Part shown: piece after piece, positions 1 through 6,830 of the stretch | Numbering within the stretch: position 1 is the stretch's first letter | How the letters are laid out: each line of letters opens with the position of its first letter | DNA from: an uncultured Eubacteriales bacterium | Lineage (GTDB): Bacteria > Bacillota > Clostridia > Christensenellales > Borkfalkiaceae | DNA length: 15,880 bases | Assembly: GCA_905207235.1 (NCBI GenBank) | Contig: CAJLKN010000022.1 | Span: forward strand, 1-15,880 | Direction: 5' to 3' | The notes under the pieces: model-generated | The model's input: only the letters and a program-made list of their open reading frames with translations | Database searches by the model: none | What the model was told of the DNA's origin: nothing | Translations under genes and position numbers: made by a program

Positions 1-1086
1 GTTCTTTATATCGAGAACGCCGGGGTTGGAGTTATCGGTTACGCCGTGCATGCGGTTGTTGAAGGACATGCAGTTGTAAAGGAATACGTCGCCCTCCATT
101 ACCGAGCCGCCGAGCTTGAAGCCGTTGCCGTCGCCGTCGCGGGTCGTGTAAACGCTCGTATCAACCTCGTCGAACTCCGTTCTGTAGTTGGGGAATTTAC
201 TGTTGAATTCCTCCTGCGTTTCCATTATATAACCGTTTTCGAACGCAACGCAGTTATAAATCATAACAGCGCCTATGTTGCCGGAGTCGGTCTTTGCATA
301 GAGGTCCCAACCGTCGTCCGAGTTACGGTATGCAATGCATCCGTCGAATATGTTGCCGTAGCCTACTGTAAGTTTTGCCGCGAAACCGTCGGCATTTTCG
401 CCATAAGTTTCGTTATCGTAGTTATTGTAAGACGTGCAGTTTTTAATGAGGTTGTAGCTGGGCCAGTCGTTTATGTTGACATATTCCGAATAGCTTCTGC
501 CGAGCTGAAGACCGCTGTCGCGGTTATCGTAGAACTCGCAGTTTTCAACCACGTTGTAGCTGCCGCCTATATACATGCCGTTGTCGCCCGCACCGCGGAT
601 ATCGACGCTGTCCCAATGCCAGTAGTCGCCTGTTATTTCAACGCCGCGGCTCGTGCTCGCAAATACCATATCGTAGAAGCTGAAAACCGCTTCGCCTTCG
701 GCATCTTCCTTCTTTACCGTTATGTAACCCTGAGGGGAGCCGCTTACGGTTGCCTTCATAGGATAGCTGAACGTATAAACGCCGTTTTTGACGATTACCG
801 TATCGCCGGGTTTAAGAAGAGTTGTGCTTGCGATAACTTCCTCTACCGTGTAAGGATTGTTTTCGCTGCCATCGCCCTGACCGGCAACGGCGTCGGGAGC
901 GACATAATATGTTTTGCCCTGAATTGTGTTATTAATCGTATAATTGCTCTGCACGGGCGTTGCGCCTGTGTCGGCAAGCGAAATGATACTGCTGCTCGCC
1001 GTAAGCGCACCGCCGAGTATGAGCGAAGCGGAAAGTCCCGCAGCGGCGACAGCCGTTAAAATTTTTCTGTTAATTGCTTTTTTCAT
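1..1086 (-). CDS. Secreted pectate lyase, polysaccharide lyase family 9 (3' end outside window)
   Basis: This gene starts at 1086 on the minus strand and stays open to base 1, giving the first 362 residues; the stop is beyond the window. The protein should cleave polygalacturonate outside the cell by calcium-dependent beta-elimination. Residues 1-38 form a Sec signal peptide (MKK start, hydrophobic core, likely cleavage after SLA). The mature part has the asparagine-rich pattern of a right-handed parallel beta-helix. The PL9 signature is complete: Asp233 in NADGFAAK, Asp257, Asp258 and Asp261 in NSDDGWDLY, and Lys324 in GNGFKLGG. The four aspartates have the same spacing as the calcium ligands I recall for Pel9A (209, 233, 234, 237), and Lys324 fits the catalytic base. 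The stretch between Asp261 and Lys324 is longer than in Pel9A. The start is supported by AAGGAGAG ending nine bases before the ATG. It lies 14 nt behind the lipoprotein gene, so the two are probably co-transcribed. Confidence 0.92.
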   Translation of the reverse strand, partial: MKKAINRKILTAVAAAGLSASLILGGALTASSSIISLADTGATPVQSNYTINNTIQGKTYYVAPDAVAGQGDGSENNPYTVEEVIASTTLLKPGDTVIVKNGVYTFSYPMKATVSGSPQGYITVKKEDAEGEAVFSFYDMVFASTSRGVEITGDYWHWDSVDIRGAGDNGMYIGGSYNVVENCEFYDNRDSGLQLGRSYSEYVNINDWPSYNLIKNCTSYNNYDNETYGENADGFAAKLTVGYGNIFDGCIAYRNSDDGWDLYAKTDSGNIGAVMIYNCVAFENGYIMETQEEFNSKFPNYRTEFDEVDTSVYTTRDGDGNGFKLGGSVMEGDVFLYNCMSFNNRMHGVTDNSNPGVLDIKN

Positions 1087-1100
1087 TGCTTTTACTCTCC

Positions 1101-2993
1101 TTAAGCACCGTAATCAACAACAATGTTGTATATACCGATACCACCGCTGACGCTTCCGAAATAATATGTCCCGGCAGCATCAACAGTAAACGTTACTTCA
1201 TAAACAAGTCCGTCCATAGCTTCATTGATAGTTACCGGAGTACCTATCTGAGTGTAATCTTCACCAAACATCGCAATCTGTCTGGATGCACTGTCGGGAC
1301 TGCTACGGATATAAAGTTTAACAGTTGCAGCGTCAGAAGTTACTATTTTAAGCGCGTTAGTACCCGCAACGAAGTCTGCCCCACCGCCGAACTTAAGTCT
1401 TACCGTGGGTTTTTCGGTAGAACCGGAAACCTGTTTTGCACTATATTCAATGGTATAATCAGCTGTTCCGATAGTGGATACGCCGCTACCTGCAACAATT
1501 TCCGTGTTGGGAGCAAGAGTAGTTGTTTTATTTGTAGTGTTGAGACCGCTGTAAGCTTCGAGTGTCCCAAGATTAATATTTACGTTCTCAATTGTAGGGG
1601 TAGTATCGTCTCCGCCTTCGCTTCCGCCGCCGAAAACATCCGTCATATCGATTGCTCCGATACGGGTATTTCTTGCCGTGCTGACAGGCGTGCCGTTGAC
1701 AGTTACACTCGAAAGCGTGCAGAACGTGTATGTACCGGGCTGCGAGATAATGAACGAAATTTCATTCATTGCACCCGTTACAGTATAAACATTGAGGTTA
1801 TCGTCCTTCTGTACATTTGCCGAAGTATAAGTACCTTCGATGTAGTTGCCGTCAGGTCCCTTTATAGCTATAGCCGAAGTATTGGAGTTACTTGTAGATC
1901 TTGCCTGAATTACAAGAGTACCGGTACCCTGATAGGTTACGCTGAGAGCTTCATTCTTGATTTCGAGAACGTTGTTTGAAGGACCTCTGTAATTTACAGT
2001 ACCGCCGGGAATAAGGGTTATGAATGCGTTGACGCCGGTGAAATCTGCCTGAGTAAGAGCGAGCGTGTTCAGACTAGGATCGGAAACTGCAGCCGCAAGA
2101 GCGTCGAAGCTGTAGTGATTTTCTATTGTCTGCTGGCTGCCGGCAGCTGTAACTGTATAGTTAACGGTCGTGGAAACAGTTGTCTCCACACCCTTTGCAT
2201 CGGTATAAACAAATTCTACCGTAGCCGCACCGTTGTCCGTTACCGTTCCGGGAACAACGCCGGTAATGGTTACATCTTCTGCGGTGAGCGTTTCCTGATT
2301 GCCGCTTGCGTAAGTAGCCGTGAACGTCCATGTGGAAGACATGCTGTCCAAAGCTCCCGTCTGCTGAGTAGTAACCGTGCCTGCCGCATCGGCATTGAAA
2401 GTTATGCTCTCTATCGCATCAACTACATAAACTATTACAAAACTTTCAGCCGTGCCCGTAACGCCTTCTACCTGTGCGCTTGCCCAGATATTGTATGCGC
2501 CAGCTCCGGCAGCTGCAATTTCAGTTTCGGTGAGTTCTGTCTGACCCTTATAGAATTTGAGTTCGTAATCGGTTACTTCACCGCCGTCTGTACCGTCGCT
2601 GCGAACGATGTTGACATTTATGTCGTCAAGGGCGATATTGGCTGTAAGCGAACCGTCGAGGACATACTCTTTTACGGTCTTGGTCATCGATATGCCGACA
2701 TTATGAACAGGTATGCCCACCTCATAACCGCATACATCGCAGAAACCGTCCACATCTTCATCGACGTGGTCACCTACTTCGCTTCTGAGGTCGGTATGTT
2801 CACACGTAGCCGCATGCCAGTGCTGATTTTCATCGTACGACCATTCCGTCGAATAGGTATGCGTGTGCTCGGGACCGGGCGTTTCAGAATTGCCGTTATC
2901 GCCGCAACCCTGGCAACCGGCAACGAGACCGACGCCGACACATACAGCACTCGCCAGAGCGAATACTGAAATGAGTTTTATTAGCTTTTTCAT
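1101..2993 (-). CDS. Surface lipoprotein with Ig-like and duplicated beta-sandwich domains, possibly pectin-binding
   Basis: A 630-residue protein. Residues 1-27 are a lipoprotein signal peptide with lipobox LVAGC, lipidated at Cys27, so it should sit on the outer face of the membrane. A His/Cys-rich segment (about 43-92, ending in a CDVCGYEV motif) follows; its many His plus Cys64, Cys85 and Cys88 could bind metal. Residues 100-190 and 195-282 look like Ig-type modules. Two similar beta-rich domains follow, about 290-438 and 465-630, each ending in a GTY-[TY]-F motif and separated by a Gly/Ser/Thr linker. No catalytic signature is visible. The start at 2993 is chosen because GGAGGAAACA precedes it; the frame stays open to 3125, but that extension overlaps the promoter. 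Position directly before a pectate lyase gene suggests it captures pectin or anchors the process at the surface. That role is inference, and I cannot name the domain families. Confidence 0.85.
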   Translation of the reverse strand: MKKLIKLISVFALASAVCVGVGLVAGCQGCGDNGNSETPGPEHTHTYSTEWSYDENQHWHAATCEHTDLRSEVGDHVDEDVDGFCDVCGYEVGIPVHNVGISMTKTVKEYVLDGSLTANIALDDINVNIVRSDGTDGGEVTDYELKFYKGQTELTETEIAAAGAGAYNIWASAQVEGVTGTAESFVIVYVVDAIESITFNADAAGTVTTQQTGALDSMSSTWTFTATYASGNQETLTAEDVTITGVVPGTVTDNGAATVEFVYTDAKGVETTVSTTVNYTVTAAGSQQTIENHYSFDALAAAVSDPSLNTLALTQADFTGVNAFITLIPGGTVNYRGPSNNVLEIKNEALSVTYQGTGTLVIQARSTSNSNTSAIAIKGPDGNYIEGTYTSANVQKDDNLNVYTVTGAMNEISFIISQPGTYTFCTLSSVTVNGTPVSTARNTRIGAIDMTDVFGGGSEGGDDTTPTIENVNINLGTLEAYSGLNTTNKTTTLAPNTEIVAGSGVSTIGTADYTIEYSAKQVSGSTEKPTVRLKFGGGADFVAGTNALKIVTSDAATVKLYIRSSPDSASRQIAMFGEDYTQIGTPVTINEAMDGLVYEVTFTVDAAGTYYFGSVSGGIGIYNIVVDYGA

Positions 2994-3006
2994 TGTTTCC
3001 TCCAAT

Positions 3007-3022
3007 ATTTGTCGCGACAAAT
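3007..3022. promoter_or_regulatory. Perfect 16-bp palindrome, candidate operator in the lipoprotein leader
   Basis: ATTTGTCGCGACAAAT is a perfect inverted repeat with a central CG. It lies downstream of the promoter and begins a few bases before the GGAGGA ribosome binding site of the lipoprotein gene. Such a site could bind a dimeric repressor (LacI-type operators often have a central CG) or fold in the mRNA next to the ribosome binding site. It does not fit the catabolite-responsive element consensus. The regulator is unknown. Confidence 0.55.
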
Positions 3023-3093
3023 TTGCTTTGATTTGCAAAATCGCCTTTACAAACGGCAAAGCAAGCAGACTGCCGCATTTTTTGTCATTATTT

Positions 3094-3122
3094 ATTTTAT
3101 CATCGATATCTGAATTTGTCAA
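3094..3122 (-). promoter_or_regulatory. Sigma-A promoter of the pectin locus
   Basis: On the minus strand, a perfect -35 box TTGACA (3117-3122) and a -10 box TAAAAT (3094-3099) are separated by exactly 17 bp. Transcription would start near 3087, giving a leader of about 95 nt before the lipoprotein start codon. Confidence 0.85.
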
Positions 3123-3407
3123 CACTTATGAAAACAATTATCTTTACTTGTTAGACGTTAACAAAAACAAAATATTTAAAGGCATGTGTTGTGATTATAT
3201 AAATCTGAAATTTAAAAAAGTCGGCAGAAAACATTGCCGACTTTTGATTAAACGCGAATAATATTTTTTCAGTCCCGAACGGGAACAGATTGTAAACTTT
3301 TTATATATTATATTGTTTACGTGCGCGCACGCACATATGTATTAATTGTATTATTTGCGCTAACTGTATTAATAAATTAACCTTGCGACTTTACCTTATC
3401 GCAAAGA
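3123..3407. other. Intergenic region between aroA and the pectin locus
   Basis: This AT-rich stretch lies between the aroA stop codon and the lipoprotein promoter and holds no credible gene. Besides the terminator at 3214-3245 it contains a short inverted repeat around 3275-3289 (CCCG, AA, CGGG), an inverted repeat GTAAAC/GTTTAC around an AT-rich spacer (about 3292-3320), and a 12-bp palindrome CGTGCGCGCACG at 3320-3331. None is followed by a T-run that would make it a terminator, and their role is unclear. Confidence 0.6.
3214..3245 (-). terminator. Rho-independent terminator of the RNase J-aroA operon
   Basis: AAAAGTCGGCA (3216-3226) pairs perfectly with TGCCGACTTTT (3235-3245) around an 8-nt loop. 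On the minus strand the stem runs into six T residues, so it should stop transcripts leaving aroA, about 160 nt after its stop codon. It also insulates the lipoprotein promoter. The plus-strand side has only four T residues. Confidence 0.8.
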
Positions 3408-4631
3408 TCAGGTCGTGAGAGAAGATATGACATCATCGAGGACGTCGAAGAAATTTTCAAAGGTCTTTGAGCAGACTTCCGCGTCCTCTATAACAACTCC
3501 GCCGCAGCGCAAGCCCGTTACAGCAAACGACATCGCCACGCGGTGGTCGCCGAAAGTTTTTATCCTTCCGCCCGAAGGCTCGCCGGGATAAATTATAAGT
3601 CCGTCGGTCGTCTCTTCGGCGCGAATGCCCAAAGTCCTTAGATTGGTTACCGCGGCGGCAATTCTGTCGCACTCTTGACCGCGTATGTGCCCTACGCCAC
3701 ATATGCGCGTGGGCTCGGAAAAATAGGGCGCTATCGCCGCAAGCGTCAGGACCTGGTCGGAATATGAGGACATATCCACCTCGCCGCCGTCGAAATTTTT
3801 AATAAGCTCTATAAACTTGTAATCACCCTGCAAGGTATGCGGCATCACGCCGCCCACTTTTATGTTTGTGCCGAGAATTTTGTTTGCGGCATAAAAATAG
3901 CACGCAGCGGAGATATCGGGCTCGATATCGTACCTCTTGGGTTCATAGCCGCCGAAGACCGTGTACTGCGAACCGTTGACTTTTACATCGACGCCGAACG
4001 ACCACATCATATCCACCGTCATGTTGACGTAATCCATGCCGTGGCTGCCTTCGACGTTGATTTTGAAGGGCTTCCCCGCGCACACCGCACTTATGAGTAT
4101 ACCCGAAAGATACTGACTGCTCTTGTCGATATTGACGGTAACGCTATCGGAAGGAGCTTTTGCCCCGCGCATTATAAAGGGAAAGCTGTCCTTTTCGCCG
4201 AGAAAGGTGAAACTTGCGCCCAACTCTTCGAGAGAGCGTATGAGCGGACCTACGGGGCGTTTTTTCATCTGCTCGGAACATTCAAAGGTGTATTCGCCGT
4301 CCGAAAAAGCGAGCATTGCGGGGATAAACCTCGCCGCCGTGCCCGCCGAACCGACATAGACCTTTGCCCCGTCGGCTTCGATCTTTCCGCCGCAACCGTA
4401 GACGTTGACCGAGCCGTCGTCGCACTGTTCGACCTTTATGCCGAGCGAGCGCAGAGCCTCGGCGAAAACGCGGCAATCGTCAGAAAATTGCGCGCCGTAC
4501 AGCATTGACTTTCCGTCGGCGAGTGCGGCGATGAGCAGGGCGCGCGCCGTTATGCTCTTGGAGCCGGGAACGCGCACCGTCTTTGAACGATTTTTAATCT
4601 GACCGTAAATTTTCTTTACCGTGTAATCCAT
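3408..4631 (-). CDS. aroA: 3-phosphoshikimate 1-carboxyvinyltransferase (EPSP synthase)
   Basis: A 407-residue cytoplasmic enzyme that transfers the enolpyruvyl group of phosphoenolpyruvate to shikimate 3-phosphate, on the way to chorismate. Visible family motifs are PGSKSITAR (Lys24, Arg30), the PEP-binding loop GSAGTAAR (94-101), KKRPVGPL (Arg125), SSQYLSG (171-177), SDQVLT (Asp292), QECDR (Glu320, Arg323), FGDHR (Arg364) and CSKTF (Lys389). The glycine matching E. coli Gly96 and the next threonine are kept, but the residue matching E. coli Pro101 is Phe102. Length is slightly short for the family (about 427), but no core motif is missing. The start is firm: the ATG shares a base with the upstream stop (TAATG) and AAAGGGG lies just before it. 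It is the last gene of a five-gene operon and is followed by a terminator. Confidence 0.96.
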   Translation of the reverse strand: MDYTVKKIYGQIKNRSKTVRVPGSKSITARALLIAALADGKSMLYGAQFSDDCRVFAEALRSLGIKVEQCDDGSVNVYGCGGKIEADGAKVYVGSAGTAARFIPAMLAFSDGEYTFECSEQMKKRPVGPLIRSLEELGASFTFLGEKDSFPFIMRGAKAPSDSVTVNIDKSSQYLSGILISAVCAGKPFKINVEGSHGMDYVNMTVDMMWSFGVDVKVNGSQYTVFGGYEPKRYDIEPDISAACYFYAANKILGTNIKVGGVMPHTLQGDYKFIELIKNFDGGEVDMSSYSDQVLTLAAIAPYFSEPTRICGVGHIRGQECDRIAAAVTNLRTLGIRAEETTDGLIIYPGEPSGGRIKTFGDHRVAMSFAVTGLRCGGVVIEDAEVCSKTFENFFDVLDDVISSLTT

Positions 4632-4975
4632 TATAAGACCCCTTTAACCCCCGCCGTCTCTATTGCGACAACTCCGTATTTTTCCTGCTCGTCCCGCGTG
4701 TAATATGCGAGCATATCTTCGGAGCGTGCGGTTTCGCCCGCTTTATAGCCAAGCTCACTCGGCGGATATGCCGCGTACAACTCATTGAAATCTTTAAAAA
4801 TTTTTATACCGACGATTTTAACCTGCAATCTTCCCAAATTGGCACAATTAAAAATTATATAATCGCCGACGCGAAGCGCGCGGCGCTTTTCGTCGTAAAG
4901 GCGCATTTCGACGCGCTTTTCACCGTCCGCAAATGAGCGAAACGCCGAGGGCGACAGCTTCATGAAGTGCGTCAT
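4631..4975 (-). CDS. ASCH-domain (PUA-like) protein, putative RNA-binding
   Basis: A 114-residue protein that is essentially one ASCH domain, a PUA-like fold usually linked to RNA binding. The conserved region runs from HFMKLSP through GEKRVEMRLYDEKR (Lys20, Glu23, Arg25), RVGDYIIFNC (36-45), to KYGVVAIE near the end. Compared with the E. coli N4-acetylcytidine amidohydrolase YqfB, the lysine is kept but the catalytic threonine position holds Glu23, so that activity should not be assumed. I chose the start at 4975 because it makes an ATGA overlap with the stop of trhP, giving translational coupling; no strong Shine-Dalgarno is present. The frame remains open up to 5020, and an internal ATG at 4963 is another option. 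It sits between tRNA-modification genes and aroA, which fits an RNA-related role; its substrate is unknown. Confidence 0.82.
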   Translation of the reverse strand: MTHFMKLSPSAFRSFADGEKRVEMRLYDEKRRALRVGDYIIFNCANLGRLQVKIVGIKIFKDFNELYAAYPPSELGYKAGETARSEDMLAYYTRDEQEKYGVVAIETAGVKGVL

Positions 4976-6159
4976 TTTCTGCGTCTTAAAATATCGCCCG
5001 CAGACAGCGAATAAGGACAATTTATGCTGTAAACCTGCTGAACGAGCTTGCAGTCGTCAACTTCCGTTCCGTCGGGGAGATATGCGCTTTCAACGGTGAA
5101 ACTTTTATTGAAGTTTTCGGAGGGCGAAAGCACTTCGAGCACATCGCCCTTTTTAAACCTGCCGCGCATTTCGACCTGCGCCCTGCCGTCCGAACAGCCC
5201 AGAACGTTGGCGATATAGTCGCAATCGCCCTTTGTCTGACTGTCCGAATAGTTGACGGTAGCGTGGTTTTCGCCAAGGGCGTATGCCGTGGTGTAGTCGC
5301 GGTGGGCGGCAGTCAAGAGTTCATTTTCGACGATGTCGGAAAAACCGCCGTCTATGCAGCGGCGATAGGCGTTGATTACCGTTGCGAGGTAATATTCGCT
5401 CTTCATTCTGCCCTCTATCTTGAAAGAGCACACGCCCGCGTCGGCGAGCTCTTTGAGGTGCGCGGACATATTGAGGTCCTTGGAGTTGAAAATATATGTG
5501 CCCCTGTCGTCCTCCTCCACGTCCATCCAGCCGCCGTCGGAGCCGCTCTTTTTTACGCTGTAATTCCAGCGGCAAGCCTGCACGCACTCGCCGCGGTTGG
5601 ACGGTCTGCCCGTGAGGTAGTCGGACAGAAGGCATCTGCCCGAATAGGATATGCACATCGCGCCGTGCACGAAGGCTTCGAGCTCGATATCGGGCACGAA
5701 TTGGTGCATTTCGGCAATTTCCGCTATGGAAAGTTCCCTCGCGAGAATTACGCGCGCCGCGCCCAGTTCTTTCCAGAATTTTACGGCGTACTTATTGGTA
5801 ACATTCGCCTGCGTTGAGACGTGCACGCAAAGCTGCGGCGCGCTCTTTCTGGCGGCATAGAATACGCCGGGGTCGGAAATTATAGCCGCGTCCGCGCCCG
5901 CCGCATACAGTGCGGCAAAATAGTCTTCCATAGCCGCCATATCGCCGTTGCGGGCGAATATATTGGCTGTAACGTAAATCTTTTTGCCGAGGGAATGGGC
6001 AAAATCTATCGCGCTTTTAAGCTCTTCGCTGTCGAAGTTGTCGGCAAAAGAGCGGAGAGAAAAGCTCTTTCCGCCGATATATGCCGCATCCGCGCCGAAA
6101 TAGAGCGCGGTATTGAGTTTTGCCCTGTTGCCCGCAGGGGCTAAAAGTTCAACTTTCAT
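4972..6159 (-). CDS. trhP: Peptidase U32-family tRNA 5-hydroxyuridine hydroxylase
   Basis: A 395-residue protein of the U32 'peptidase' family. Members of this branch (E. coli TrhP/YegQ, B. subtilis TrhP1/TrhP2) hydroxylate uridine 34 of tRNA in a prephenate-dependent reaction and carry an iron-sulfur cluster. The N-terminal LLAPAGN and the U32 signature EAFVHGAMCISYSGRCLLS (161-179) are present. Cys169, Cys176, Cys192 and Cys196 form the expected cluster-binding set. Residues about 310-395 form a small beta-rich C-terminal domain. Assignment to TrhP rather than a protease or the rRNA hydroxylase RlhA rests on the neighbouring methyltransferase, which matches TrmR; in B. subtilis yrrM-yrrN-yrrO have the same order. 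B. subtilis uses two paralogues, while only one gene is present here. The start has AAAGGA six bases upstream and lies 2 nt after the trmR stop. The gene ends in an ATGA overlap with the ASCH gene. Confidence 0.9.
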   Translation of the reverse strand: MKVELLAPAGNRAKLNTALYFGADAAYIGGKSFSLRSFADNFDSEELKSAIDFAHSLGKKIYVTANIFARNGDMAAMEDYFAALYAAGADAAIISDPGVFYAARKSAPQLCVHVSTQANVTNKYAVKFWKELGAARVILARELSIAEIAEMHQFVPDIELEAFVHGAMCISYSGRCLLSDYLTGRPSNRGECVQACRWNYSVKKSGSDGGWMDVEEDDRGTYIFNSKDLNMSAHLKELADAGVCSFKIEGRMKSEYYLATVINAYRRCIDGGFSDIVENELLTAAHRDYTTAYALGENHATVNYSDSQTKGDCDYIANVLGCSDGRAQVEMRGRFKKGDVLEVLSPSENFNKSFTVESAYLPDGTEVDDCKLVQQVYSINCPYSLSAGDILRRRK

Positions 6160-6161
6160 CT

Positions 6162-6830
6162 TTATCCTTTGAGTTTTACCGAAAGGGCTATTCCGTCGCC
6201 CACGTCGGCTATATATGTAAGAAAATCTTCATCGCCCGTTACGGCGTCGAGATATTCGCGTATATGCTTTACCAGCATTGCACGCTTTTTGGGCACGGGC
6301 TGTTCGCCGTTGACCCAGCCGTACAAAAGCACGTCGTCGGCAAGCAACAGCCCGCCGACTGGCATAAGTTTTTTCAAAACGGGCAGGTATTTTATATACT
6401 GAACCTTAGGTCCGTCGAGAAATATAAAATCGTACTGCCCTGAAAGCTCTGACAGCACTTCCGCCGCGTCGCCCTCTTTTAGAGTTACTCTGTCGGAAAG
6501 TCCCGCCCTTTCAAAATTGTCCCTCGCCTCCTGCGCGAAGGCGACATTTTTTTCTATCGTTGTAAGGCGCGAGGCGCAACAGGTCTGCAAAAGCGCTATG
6601 CCCGAAGCGCCCGTCGCCGCGCCTATTTCGAGTATGTTTTTCGCACCCTTGACCGCCGCCTGAATGCAGATAAACTGCAACGTTTCGTCCGAAGAAACGG
6701 GAACGGAGCGAGCGAAAGCGCGCTCTCTTATCTCCTGCACGAGGGGACTTACTTTGAGTTTATTTACTCCCGCCGTGCGCGAGGGGCGTTCGGGCGAGGA
6801 GGTATCGTTGTGGGCGTAATCGTAATCCAT
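6162..6830 (-). CDS. trmR: tRNA 5-hydroxyuridine O-methyltransferase (class I SAM-dependent)
   Basis: A 222-residue SAM-dependent O-methyltransferase of the catechol-O-methyltransferase-like family. Visible are the SAM loop LEIGAATGASG (67-77), the acidic IEKN (Glu94), FIFLDGPKVQY with the D-x-x-K-x-x-Y metal/catalytic motif (Asp139, Lys142, Tyr145), and ADDV (Asp165, Asp166). B. subtilis TrmR (YrrM) has this architecture and methylates 5-hydroxyuridine 34 to 5-methoxyuridine in tRNA. Because trhP follows directly, TrmR is much more likely than a caffeoyl-CoA-type enzyme. Length is close to YrrM, although the first 25 residues are polar and probably disordered. The start overlaps the RNase J stop (TAATG) and is preceded by a weak GGTGG. 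The gene is therefore probably translated by coupling to RNase J. Confidence 0.87.
   Translation of the reverse strand: MDYDYAHNDTSSPERPSRTAGVNKLKVSPLVQEIRERAFARSVPVSSDETLQFICIQAAVKGAKNILEIGAATGASGIALLQTCCASRLTTIEKNVAFAQEARDNFERAGLSDRVTLKEGDAAEVLSELSGQYDFIFLDGPKVQYIKYLPVLKKLMPVGGLLLADDVLLYGWVNGEQPVPKKRAMLVKHIREYLDAVTGDEDFLTYIADVGDGIALSVKLKG

Noticed and set aside
46..1059. Long plus-strand open frame opposite the left-edge gene
   Set aside because: It is the antisense shadow of the PL9 lyase; the minus strand has a ribosome site, a signal peptide and family motifs, while the plus frame has none.
3022..3060. Catabolite-responsive element in the lipoprotein leader
   Set aside because: A TGTAAA...TTTGCA stretch is present but the spacing of the central CG does not fit the consensus.
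2994..3125. 44-residue N-terminal extension of the lipoprotein
   Set aside because: It would overlap the -35/-10 promoter and hide the lipoprotein signal peptide; GGAGG supports the start at 2993.
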